Origin: Streptomyces sp. B21-083
GTDB taxonomy: Bacteria > Actinomycetota > Actinomycetes > Streptomycetales > Streptomycetaceae
Length of the DNA stretch: 64,000 nt
Direction: 5' to 3'
Assembly: GCF_036898825.1 (NCBI RefSeq)
Contig: NZ_JARUND010000002.1
Span: 4,712,001 to 4,776,000 of the forward strand
A program made the translations under genes and the position numbers. Of the stretch, positions 1 to 7,995 are shown piece by piece (within the stretch, counting starts at the first letter, position 1; each line of letters starts with the position of its first letter). The notes under the pieces were generated by a model. That model did not search any database. It was not told where the DNA came from and saw only the letters and a program-made list of their open reading frames with translations.

Positions 1-375
1 TGCGGCCGAGCCGCTGCCGACGTACCGATGGTCACGCTCGTTGGCGTATTCGGTGAAGGCCTCGTGCCCCGCGCACCCTGTCCAGCAGCGGTGCCGCACC
101 TCCCACCGAATCTTCCCCCTCCGGTCCACGGCATGTAGCGCGTGGAGCCCGGCGAAAACGGCCAGATCACCGGAAGGGGACACCGCGCAATGGCCGTACC
201 GGCGTGGCCAGGGGGCCGGAAAGCGGACGGCCTCGGCCGTGGCCGACGGCTCGAGATTCTGCACGATCAGCTCCGTGTCACCGCGCTGTATGAGCAGCCG
301 TGTTCCGGCTCGCCACTCCAGGCGGGGCGCGTCGTCGGCTCTGGAAAAAGCCAGAGGGGCAGCGATTGTGGTCAT
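1..375 (-). CDS. Unrecognised protein, C-terminus beyond window start
   Basis: This reading frame is open for 125 codons from an ATG at 375 and continues past base 1, so only the N-terminal part is visible. I do not recognise the family with certainty. The visible part is rich in Trp, Arg and short beta-strand-like stretches (for example RWEVRHRCW near residues 89-97 and a His/Asp/Tyr-rich EYANERDHRY), which would suit a beta-propeller-like protein, but that is inference. Amino-acid use looks like real Streptomyces protein, unlike the opposite-strand frames. No convincing Shine-Dalgarno precedes the ATG, so the start is tentative. It transcribes out of the window, away from tRNA-Thr. Confidence 0.6.
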   Translation of the reverse strand, partial: MTTIAAPLAFSRADDAPRLEWRAGTRLLIQRGDTELIVQNLEPSATAEAVRFPAPWPRRYGHCAVSPSGDLAVFAGLHALHAVDRRGKIRWEVRHRCWTGCAGHEAFTEYANERDHRYVGSGSAA

Positions 376-1097
376 GAGTCGAGCAAGCTGCGGCACGAGG
401 ACTCCGAGGGACGGGGAACTTCCTGGCGGGACCCTACGACAAGCCGCTGACACCACCGATCCGGTGGACGCTCCCCTCGGCAACGATCACGGCGCGCGGA
501 CATCGGACACGACGGCATCGGGGCGAGCACGTATACCCGGACCCGGTTGTGCACATTCAGGTATGCGCCGACAGGAGGTGCGGATCCGGCAGGACGTTGC
601 CGCGAACCGCACGAAGACAGGCAGCCAGGGCAACAGGCCCGTCACCCACGACACCGCCCCTACAGCGACCGCACCACCGTCGAGCGGACCACCGACAAGT
701 GAAGGACTCGCGAGGCATCGCCACTTGCTGCGACGAAACGTCCGGGAACTACCTCGCCCTACTCCGCCTCCCGTGAACGACCCTCTGGGGGCAGCAACCT
801 CCTGCAAGCCCGCTGATCACGACCACGGGCAGACCCCAGCAGAACTGTCTCCTCGGTCCAGCACAGCTGCCGCGCCCCACAAGGCGTTCACGCACACCCC
901 GAGGTGTCCCTTCGGGCCGTTTCCTGTACGGGCCGTTTCTCCCACACCGAGGTCGGGCGGCAGCCCCATGACCCAAGGGCCACGCAGCACCCTGCTCGCC
1001 TGCCGCCATCGCAGGACACGCGTGCTCAATTTGCCTGAATTCCATGGTCACTTGAAGGAGAAGGCCTCAGCTCGCAGACCTGAGCCGGGATTTACCT
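376..1097. other. Stretch with no supported gene
   Basis: About 720 bases between the leftmost gene and the tRNA-like scar. Several frames are open on both strands, but their translations are Arg/Pro/Ser-rich shadows without recognisable domains, and none has a good ribosome-binding site. It may be decayed mobile-element DNA, given the tRNA-like scar to its right. Confidence 0.5.
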
Positions 1098-1145
1098 TGG
1101 AGGGACTTGCGGGTTTCGAACTGAAGACCTACGCATCGCAATGCG
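1098..1145 (-). repeat. tRNA-Thr 3'-half-like scar (possible old att site)
   Basis: This segment resembles the 3' half of the intact tRNA-Thr 190 bases away. It shares the T-loop core TTCGAAC and an identical 11-base GACCTACGCAT, and about 20 of 24 positions match without gaps over the best stretch. It lacks the acceptor stem and 5' half, so it cannot be a working tRNA. A partial copy of a tRNA 3' end beside the tRNA gene is the usual mark of integration by a tyrosine-recombinase element; that origin is inferred. Confidence 0.5.
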
Positions 1146-1248
1146 CAAGACCACCTTTGCCAATTCGGGCCCCATTTGGGCCCCAGATGGCCCTCTGGCA
1201 CGCCCCGCAGGGCAGTGGTTTAGACCACGAAAAGGTAAAGTAAAAGGA

Positions 1249-1285
1249 AAAACCCCAGGTCACGGCGAGTGAGTCCCAGGGTTTT
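1249..1285 (-). terminator. Intrinsic terminator of tRNA-Thr
   Basis: Read leftward, AAAACCCTGGG pairs with CCTGGGGTTTT (11 bp including two G-U pairs), followed by a T-rich run. It lies directly past the 3' end of the tRNA gene. Confidence 0.7.
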
Positions 1286-1290
1286 CCGGA

Positions 1291-1363
1291 GCCGCCTTCG
1301 GGATTCGAACCCGAGACCTACGCATTACGAGTGCGTTGCTCTGGCCATCTGAGCTAAGGCGGC
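1291..1363 (-). tRNA. tRNA-Thr (anticodon CGU)
   Basis: A 73-base gene. Acceptor arms GCCGCCT and AGGCGGC pair. The D arm is GCTCAGATGGCCAGAGC, and the anticodon stem-loop carries CGT within a CTCGTAA loop. The T loop reads GGTTCGAATCC. CCA is not encoded. A terminator hairpin follows, and a partial copy of the 3' half lies further on, suggesting past use as an integration site. Confidence 0.95.
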
Positions 1364-1481
1364 GCGCCGTTCGCACCATGGTGCGGTCAGCAACGTCGGT
1401 AAGTCTACACAGTTTCCGAGAGTGCTCAGCCCACCCCCCGGAGGCCCCCGGGGAGGCCTCCGCACCGGCGCTCGCGCCCCG

Positions 1482-3029
1482 CTACACGCACCGTTTCCCC
1501 TCCCTCGGAGGGGTCCCCCGGAGCAGATACGTGTTGATCGCGTCGTCGATACAGTCGCTGCCCCGCCCGTATGCCGTGTGGCCGTCCCCCTCGTAGGTCA
1601 GGAGGCGGGCCGAGGACAGCTGACGGGAGAGCGACCGGGCCCAGCGGTACGGGGTCGCCGGGTCGCGGGTCGTGCCGACGACGACGATCGGGGCCGCGCC
1701 CTTCGCCTCGATGCGATGCGGTTCACCGGTCGGCCGCACCGGCCAGTACGCGCAGCTCAGAGAGGCCCAGGCCATGACCTCACCGAAGACCGGGGACGCC
1801 CTCTCGAAAGACGGCAGTGCGGCGCGCACCTGGTCGGGGGTGGTGTACGCCGCCGGAAGGTCGAGGCAGTTCACTGCCGCGTTGGCGAACATCAGGTTCG
1901 AGTAGCGGCCGTCGGCGTCGCGCTCGTAGTAGCTGTCGGAAAGGAGCAGCAGGCCCGCGCCGTCCTTGTCCCGCATCGCCGCGGTCAGCGACTCGCGCAG
2001 TTGCGGCCAGGCGCTCTCGTCGTACATCGCGGCGATCACGCCTGTCGTGGCGAGGGCCTCGCCCAGCTTGCGCCCGTCCGCGTCGCCCGTCGGGATCGGC
2101 GACGTGTCGAGGCGGTCGAAGAACGCCTTGAGGTTCGCGCCGACCTCGCCCTCCTTCGTACCCAGCGGGCAGTCCGTCTGCCGTACACAGTCCTTCGCGA
2201 ACGCGTCGAAGGCCGTCTCGAAGCCCGCCGTCTGGTCGAGGCTCAGTCGGCTCGCGGACAGGGAGGGGTCCATCGCGCCGTCCAGAACCAGCCGGCCCAC
2301 ACGGTCCGGGAAGAGCCCCGCGTACGTCGCCCCGAGGAACGTCCCGTACGACGCCCCGACGTACGTCAGCCGCTCGTCGCCCAGCAGCGCCCGCAGGATG
2401 TCCATATCCCTGGCCGCCTCCACCGTGGACACGTGCCGCAGCAGATCGGGCGAGCTGCTGCCGCAGCCCTCGGCGAACTCCTTGTACGCGCCGACCAGTT
2501 GGTCCGTCTCCCGCTCGCTGTCGGGAGTCGTGTCCGTCTGCGTGTACGCGTCCATCTCGCGGCCGTCCAGGCACTCGACCGGCTCACTGCGGGCCACCCC
2601 GCGCGGGTCGACCGCGACGATGTCGTAGCGCGCGCGGACCTGCGCCGGGTAGCCGACACCCGCGTACGCCTGCACGTAGCCGACCGCCGATCCGCCCGGT
2701 CCGCCCGGGTTCACCAGCAGTGAGCCGAGAGGCTTGCCCGCGCCCGTGGCCTTTTTGCGGGACACGGCGAGTCTGACGTCGCCCTTGGTCGGAGCCGCGT
2801 AGTCGAGGGGCGCCTTCATCGTGGCGCACTGGAAACCGGGCACACCGCACGACCGCCAGCTCAGCTTCTGCCCGTAGTACCGAGCGAGGCCGGCCGGCGT
2901 GGCCGACGTACTCGGCACACTCGCGGCACTAGCGGCGCTGGTCGAACTCCCCGTGGAACAGGCGGAGACGAGCAGTGCGGCCACAGCGAGCAAGGACCAG
3001 GCCGGACGCGGTGTACGCCTCATATGCAT
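1482..3029 (-). CDS. Secreted lipoprotein alpha/beta hydrolase, tripeptidyl-aminopeptidase-like
   Basis: Predicted exported serine hydrolase of the Tap/SlpD-E type, which removes peptides from protein N-termini outside the cell. A signal peptide (residues 1-24) ends in a lipobox with Cys24, so membrane anchoring is expected. An alpha/beta-hydrolase fold follows: an oxyanion-region NPGGPGGS near residue 108, nucleophile Ser227 in GASYGT, and a late catalytic His in GDGHTAYGRG. The C-terminal Cys-containing tail (GKRCV) is typical of the TAP-like domain. At 515 residues it has normal family length. ATGs at 3029 and 3023 are both possible starts. Its substrate cannot be read from the sequence. 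Confidence 0.85.
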   Translation of the reverse strand: MHMRRTPRPAWSLLAVAALLVSACSTGSSTSAASAASVPSTSATPAGLARYYGQKLSWRSCGVPGFQCATMKAPLDYAAPTKGDVRLAVSRKKATGAGKPLGSLLVNPGGPGGSAVGYVQAYAGVGYPAQVRARYDIVAVDPRGVARSEPVECLDGREMDAYTQTDTTPDSERETDQLVGAYKEFAEGCGSSSPDLLRHVSTVEAARDMDILRALLGDERLTYVGASYGTFLGATYAGLFPDRVGRLVLDGAMDPSLSASRLSLDQTAGFETAFDAFAKDCVRQTDCPLGTKEGEVGANLKAFFDRLDTSPIPTGDADGRKLGEALATTGVIAAMYDESAWPQLRESLTAAMRDKDGAGLLLLSDSYYERDADGRYSNLMFANAAVNCLDLPAAYTTPDQVRAALPSFERASPVFGEVMAWASLSCAYWPVRPTGEPHRIEAKGAAPIVVVGTTRDPATPYRWARSLSRQLSSARLLTYEGDGHTAYGRGSDCIDDAINTYLLRGTPPREGKRCV

Positions 3030-3188
3030 TCAGCGAGCGTAACCCTGAGAAACCATACAGATACTCTCCGTCCGCTATATGACCCGTACGAGTTACCGGG
3101 TACGAGTTGCCCGTCCCCCCAGTTCACCCGAGTCGCCCGGTCACGAGCGGCCAGCGGCGAGGTGCGTCACACAGTGGACAGCCAACCG

Positions 3189-4394
3189 TCAGCCTGCTCT
3201 CAGCGCCAGCGTCATCGCCTCCACCGCCAGCAGCGGTGCCACGTTGCGGTCCAAGGCTTCGCGGCACGCGGCGATCGCGTCGATGCGGCGGAGCGTCGAC
3301 TCGGGTGAGCCGGCGCGGGCCAGGCGCTCCAGGGTGTCCTCGGCCTCCGCGTTGGCGATCGCCAGGCGGGAGCCGAGCTGGAGAGCGAGAACGTCGCGGT
3401 AGAAGCCGGTGAGGTCGATCAGGGCCAGGTCGAGGGTGTCTCGCTGCGTACGCGTTCTCCGGCGCTTCTGACGGTCCTCCAGCTCCTTCATCACGCCCGC
3501 CGTACCGCGCGGCATCCGGCCGCCCTGGGCTGCTCCGAGCGCGGCCTTGAGCTCCTCCGTCTCCTTCACGTCGACCTCCTCCGCGAGCTGCTTGGCGTCC
3601 TCCGACGCCGCGTCGATCAGCTCCTGGGCCGCCTTCAGACAGCCACCGACGTCCTCCACGCGCAACGGCAGCTTGAGGACGGCGGCCCGGCGCTCCCGGG
3701 CCCGTGCGTCCGTGGCCAGCCGCCGGGCACGGCCGATGTGGCCCTGCGTCGCCCGGGCAGCGGTGTGCGCGACGTGCGGCTCGATACCGTCCCGGCGGAT
3801 GAGGATGTCGGCCACTGCTTCCACCGGCGGGGTGCGCAGGGTGAGGAGACGGCAGCGGGAGCGGATCGTGGGCAGCACGTCCTCGATGGACGGGGCGCAC
3901 AGCAGCCACACCGTGCGCGGCGCGGGTTCCTCGATGGCCTTGAGCAGGACGTTGCCCGCGCCCTCCGTGAGGCGGTCCGCGTCCTCCAGGACGATGACCT
4001 GCCAGCGTCCGACGGCCGGCGAAAGCTGGGCTCGCCGGACCAGCGCGCGGGTCTCCTTGACGCCGATGGAGAGGAGATCGGTGCGGACGATGTCCACGTC
4101 GGCGTGTGTGCCCGTCAGGCTCGTGTGACAGCCGTCGCAGAACCCGCAGCCGGGGACTCCGCCGAGGGCGCGGTCGGGGCTCACGCACTGGAGCGCGGCG
4201 GCGAAGGCACGGGCCGCCGTGGACCGGCCGGAGCCGGGCGGCCCGGTGAAGAGCCAGGCGTGCGTCATCTTCGACGCCTCGGGCAGGGGCTCGCCCGTGG
4301 CGACGGCGGTGACCAGGGCGTCGGCATCCCGCGCGGCGGCCTCCAGCTGCGCGCTCACCTTCTCCTGACCCACCACGTCGTCCCACACCGGCAT
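3189..4394 (-). CDS. holB: DNA polymerase III subunit delta' (clamp loader)
   Basis: Stator subunit of the replicative clamp loader, which opens the beta sliding clamp. The AAA+ fold begins WDDVVGQEKV, with a Walker-A-like GPPGSGRST around residue 52. The usual Lys is Arg here, as suits a subunit that does not hydrolyse ATP. A zinc module follows (Cys residues in LQC and in GCGFCDGC), then the SRC motif in IRSRCRLLTL. The C-terminal collar domain is helical. The gene follows the thymidylate kinase gene in the same direction, the common actinobacterial tmk-holB order. The 176-base gap between them carries an unusual 13-bp tandem repeat. Confidence 0.93.
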   Translation of the reverse strand: MPVWDDVVGQEKVSAQLEAAARDADALVTAVATGEPLPEASKMTHAWLFTGPPGSGRSTAARAFAAALQCVSPDRALGGVPGCGFCDGCHTSLTGTHADVDIVRTDLLSIGVKETRALVRRAQLSPAVGRWQVIVLEDADRLTEGAGNVLLKAIEEPAPRTVWLLCAPSIEDVLPTIRSRCRLLTLRTPPVEAVADILIRRDGIEPHVAHTAARATQGHIGRARRLATDARARERRAAVLKLPLRVEDVGGCLKAAQELIDAASEDAKQLAEEVDVKETEELKAALGAAQGGRMPRGTAGVMKELEDRQKRRRTRTQRDTLDLALIDLTGFYRDVLALQLGSRLAIANAEAEDTLERLARAGSPESTLRRIDAIAACREALDRNVAPLLAVEAMTLALRAG

Positions 4395-4407
4395 GGGAAC
4401 ACCGCCC

Positions 4408-4472
4408 TTTCGTCACGCCGCTTCGTCACGGCGTTTCATCACGCCACCGCGTCAGGCCGATTCGTCACGGCT
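4408..4472. repeat. Five tandem 13-bp repeats in the holB leader
   Basis: Five contiguous 13-base units with consensus TTTCGTCACGCCG (written on + strand). Units 1, 2, 3 and 5 are close copies; unit 4 is more diverged. The array lies 14 bases upstream of the holB start codon. A role in holB expression is possible but not shown. Confidence 0.7.
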
Positions 4473-4570
4473 TGCCCGCGGAACCCATTGTGCGGGTCCC
4501 CACTGACAACGGGCTCCGCAGACGGACTGGCTCTACGCACCGACGGGCCAACTGGCAACGAGCGCCCGCC

Positions 4571-7500
4571 TCAGCGGCGCCGCCCGCCCCGACCCCGCCC
4601 CTCGTCCCGGTCGTCGTCCGCGTGCGGCCCGAGCAGTTCGTCGGCCAGCGTCGGCAGGTCGTCCAGCGGGGTCTCCTCCGCCCAGTCGGAACGCGGACGC
4701 CGACGCGGGGTGCCATCGGAGTCGACCTGGGGCAGCTCCCGCGTCCGGTCCTCACCGGCCCCGGACTGCCCGTCCGCACGCTCGTCCCGGAAGAACCCCG
4801 GGGGCACGCGATCCGCGGGCGCACCGTCCCGCCGACCCGCACCGTCGTCCCGTACGGCAGGCAGCACAGCGGTCTCATCGGCCGCACCCGGCACCACAGG
4901 CGGCAGCACAGCGGTCTCATCGGCCGCACCCGGCACCACAGGCGGCAGCACAGCCGTCTCATCCGCCGCACCCGGTGGAGCGGACGGAACCGGCGGCAGC
5001 ACCGCGGTCTCGTCGGCCGCCCCCGGAGGCACCGTCGGCTTCTGCAGCTTGGCCGTCAACTCGGAATCGGAATCGGATCCACCGTACCGACCGCCACCCC
5101 CAACCCCAGCCGCACGTGAACCCTCATCCGCACCGGAACCGGAACCGGCACCCGCAGAAGCCACCGCCGCCGCCGAGGCCGCGGCAGCAGCCGCCGCCGA
5201 AGCCGCAGCAGTCGCCTCCGCGACCCGCCGCCGCTCCGCCTCAGCCCGTACGAGCGCTTCCTCGGCCTTCCGCTGCTTCTCCAGCCGGCGTTCCTCCGCC
5301 TCCGCGTGGATCCGCGCCTCCTCCTCGACCTGCTTGCGCCGACGGTCCTCATCGGCCTTGCGGCGGGCCTCGGCCTCGGCGCGGGCTTTCTCCTCGGCGA
5401 GCAGCCGTACCCGCTCCTCCTCGGCGCGGCGGCGGGCGTCCTCGGCCCGCTGCCGGGCCTCCTCCGCCTGGCGTTCGGCCTCGCGGCGCTGCGCCTCCTC
5501 AAGCTCGCGGCGCTTGCGCTCCTCCTCCTCGGCGCGCAGCCGGGCCAGCATCTCCTGACGCTCGCGCTCGACGCGCTCCTCCTCGGCCTTGCGCGCGGCC
5601 TCTTCCTCCGCCCTGCGCCTGGCCTCCTCCTCGGCCGCCCTGCGGGCCTCCTCCTGGGCCTTCACCTCGGCCTCGGAGAGCGGCAGCAGCAGGTCGAGCC
5701 GGTGGCGGACGACCGCGGTGACGGCCTCGGGTTCCTGGCCCGCGTCCACGACCAGATAGCGGCCCGGGTCAGCGGCGGCCAGCGTGAGAAAACCGGACCG
5801 CACGCGCTCGTGGAACTCGGCCGGCTCCGACTCCAGCCGGTCCGGCGCCTCCGTGAACCGCTCGCGGGCGGCCTCCGGGGAGACATCCAGCAGGACGGTC
5901 AGATGTGGTACCAGGCCGTCGGTCGCCCAGCGCGAGATACGCGCGATCTCGGTCGGGGAAAGGTCCCGGCCGGCCCCCTGATAGGCCACCGACGAGTCGA
6001 TGTACCGGTCGGAGACGACCACCGCGCCCCGCTCCAGGGCAGGCCGTACGACCGTGTCGACGTGCTCCGCGCGGTCCGCCGCGTACAGCAGCGCCTCCGC
6101 GCGGTGCGACAGACCGGCGCTCGACACATCCAGGAGGATCGACCGCAGCCGCTTGCCCACCGGGGTCGCACCCGGCTCGCGCGTGACCACGACCTCGTGG
6201 CCCTTGGCCCTTATCCACTCGGCGAGCGCTGTCGCCTGCGTGGACTTGCCGGCCCCGTCGCCGCCTTCCAGGGCGATGAAGAAGCCGGTCGCCGCCGGCG
6301 CCTGCGCGGGGTCGTCGCCGCCGCGCATCGCGTCCCGCAGGTCGTGCCGCAGCGGTACGCCGGACCGGTCGTCGACCTTGGCGAGGACCAGCGCGGCCAC
6401 CGGCAGCAGCAGTGCTCCCACCAGCATCAGCGTGAACGCCGCGCCACCGTGCGCGAAGACGAACTTGCCGCTCTCCAAGCGGTGCGGGCCGACGAGGGCC
6501 GCCACCAGGGGGGCGATCAGCGCGGCCAGCGCCACGCACACCCGTACGACCGCGTGCAGATGCTCGGTCAGCCGTGTCCGGCGCTGGTCCTCGGTCTCCT
6601 GGTCGAGCAGCGTGTGCCCGGTGTTGGCGGCGACGCCCGCACCGATGCCCGCGAGCCCGACGATCAGCAGCACCGACGTCACGTCCGCGACCAGCCCGGC
6701 GGCGAGCAGCGCGACCCCGGTGAAGGCGATGGCCAGCGCGAGCAGCCGACGCCGCGACAGCGCCACCAGCACCTTCGGTGCCGTACGGATACCGATGACG
6801 GTGCCGCCGGTGAGAACGAGGACCAGCAGCCCGTACATCACCGGGCCGCCGCCCAGGTCCTTCGCGTGCAGGACGGCCACGGAGACGGCCGCCGCGACCG
6901 CGCCGGAGACGGCCGCGCAGGCCAGGACGAGCAGCGGGATCGCGCCCGTACGGCCCGTCTCGGTGGCCGTGCCGGACTTGGGGCGGCGCAGGCCTTCGAG
7001 CGGTGACCGCGCGCGCGGGGTGCGTACGTCGGGCAGTTCGAGGTAGGTCAGCACGGACAGCGAGGCGGCGAACAGCCCGGCCGCGACGTACGACCCGAAG
7101 GCCGCCTGGTGCCGGCCGAACCACTCGATGCCGGTGCCCAGCAGGTTGTTGACGAGCCCGGCGACGAGAAGCGCGGCGCCCGCGAGCGGCAGCGCGACGA
7201 AGGTCGTACGCAGGGACAGGCGCCGCAGCGCGTCCATGTGGTCCGGCAGCGGGCGGACCGTCGCCCCCTCCGGGGGAGGCGCCGGCAGCAGGGCGGGCGC
7301 CGCGCCTTCCCGGCACACCGTCCAGAAACGCTCGGCGACTCCGATCACGAAGGTGGTGACCAGGAGGACGGCGAGGGAGTTCTCCGGCGTCCAGTCGATC
7401 CACAGGGGCGCGATGATCATGAGTATGGTGCGCAGGCCGTCGGCGCCGACCATGGTCCAGCGGCGGTCGAGCGGGCCCTCCTGCGAGGTGAGCGAGGTGA

Positions 7501-7810
7501 GCGGGCCGAGCAGGACGGCACCGAAGAGCAGAGTGGCCAGAACACGTGCCCCGAAGACAGCCGTCACGGCGAGCGCCACGCCCCGGTAGCCGCCGCCGAA
7601 CGAGCCCTCGGCGATGGCCGACTGGAGGACGAGCACCACCAGGACCAGCAGCGCGAGGGCGTCACCGACACCGCCCACCAACTGCGCGCTCCACAGCCTC
7701 TTCAGCTGGGGCCGGCGCAGCAGGGCGCGGACGGCGCGTTCGCGGGAGTCCGCGACCAACGCGTCGTCGGGGGCCTGGGGGATGGCCGTTGGCTGCTCTG
7801 CTGGCGTCAT
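4571..7810 (-). CDS. tmk: MFS-like membrane domain fused to thymidylate kinase
   Basis: The C-terminal enzyme phosphorylates dTMP to dTDP for DNA synthesis. Residues 1-490 are a membrane domain with about a dozen hydrophobic segments resembling a major-facilitator transporter. Residues 508-715 are a complete thymidylate kinase: P-loop GGDGAGKS with Lys522, the TREPG motif, and the SDRYIDSSVAYQGAGR segment. From about 715 to 860 comes a highly charged coiled coil of Glu/Arg/Ala heptads. The tail to 1079 is disordered, with alanine runs and four copies of a 14-residue repeat containing ADETAVLPP. Ordinary thymidylate kinases have about 210 residues. This fusion is known in Streptomyces; what the transporter part moves is unknown. 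ATG at 7810 begins a plausible cytosolic lead. Confidence 0.9.
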   Translation of the reverse strand: MTPAEQPTAIPQAPDDALVADSRERAVRALLRRPQLKRLWSAQLVGGVGDALALLVLVVLVLQSAIAEGSFGGGYRGVALAVTAVFGARVLATLLFGAVLLGPLTSLTSQEGPLDRRWTMVGADGLRTILMIIAPLWIDWTPENSLAVLLVTTFVIGVAERFWTVCREGAAPALLPAPPPEGATVRPLPDHMDALRRLSLRTTFVALPLAGAALLVAGLVNNLLGTGIEWFGRHQAAFGSYVAAGLFAASLSVLTYLELPDVRTPRARSPLEGLRRPKSGTATETGRTGAIPLLVLACAAVSGAVAAAVSVAVLHAKDLGGGPVMYGLLVLVLTGGTVIGIRTAPKVLVALSRRRLLALAIAFTGVALLAAGLVADVTSVLLIVGLAGIGAGVAANTGHTLLDQETEDQRRTRLTEHLHAVVRVCVALAALIAPLVAALVGPHRLESGKFVFAHGGAAFTLMLVGALLLPVAALVLAKVDDRSGVPLRHDLRDAMRGGDDPAQAPAATGFFIALEGGDGAGKSTQATALAEWIRAKGHEVVVTREPGATPVGKRLRSILLDVSSAGLSHRAEALLYAADRAEHVDTVVRPALERGAVVVSDRYIDSSVAYQGAGRDLSPTEIARISRWATDGLVPHLTVLLDVSPEAARERFTEAPDRLESEPAEFHERVRSGFLTLAAADPGRYLVVDAGQEPEAVTAVVRHRLDLLLPLSEAEVKAQEEARRAAEEEARRRAEEEAARKAEEERVERERQEMLARLRAEEEERKRRELEEAQRREAERQAEEARQRAEDARRRAEEERVRLLAEEKARAEAEARRKADEDRRRKQVEEEARIHAEAEERRLEKQRKAEEALVRAEAERRRVAEATAAASAAAAAAASAAAVASAGAGSGSGADEGSRAAGVGGGGRYGGSDSDSELTAKLQKPTVPPGAADETAVLPPVPSAPPGAADETAVLPPVVPGAADETAVLPPVVPGAADETAVLPAVRDDGAGRRDGAPADRVPPGFFRDERADGQSGAGEDRTRELPQVDSDGTPRRRPRSDWAEETPLDDLPTLADELLGPHADDDRDEGRGRGGRRR
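4861..5031 (-). repeat. Four 42-bp coding repeats in the tmk tail
   Basis: Near-identical 42-base units each encode a 14-residue repeat around ADETAVLPPV. The two central copies are almost identical at DNA level, which points to recent slippage or recombination. Copy number probably varies between strains (inference). Confidence 0.7.
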
Positions 7811-7861
7811 GCTTTCAGCCTATCGGCAGCCACCGACAGCCCGAAGTGGCCGTCCGGACGT

Positions 7862-7899
7862 ACGACCGCCCCGACACCTGATGGTGCCGGGGCGGTCGT
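7862..7899 (-). terminator. Terminator after topA
   Basis: Perfect 12-bp arms ACGACCGCCCCG and CGGGGCGGTCGT, with an inner CACC/GGTG extension. It sits between the topA stop and the tmk start, both leftward, so it separates the two transcription units. Confidence 0.8.
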
Positions 7900-7995
7900 T
7901 TCGCGAAGTTCGTGCGAAGGCGAAGTGAAGACCGGCGAAGACCGGTCACCTCGATCGGTCACGACCACCCGTGGGTGTCGTCGTGACCGACGGGC

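Noticed and set aside
41..1243. 400-codon rightward frame at the window start
   Set aside because: Translation is Arg/Pro/Ser-rich with no domain, and it crosses the tRNA-like scar and the opposite-strand partial gene with better coding character.
5306..7006. 566-codon frame opposite tmk
   Set aside because: Mirror of the GC-rich tmk gene; composition (Gly/Leu/Arg/Asp) is typical of a shadow frame.
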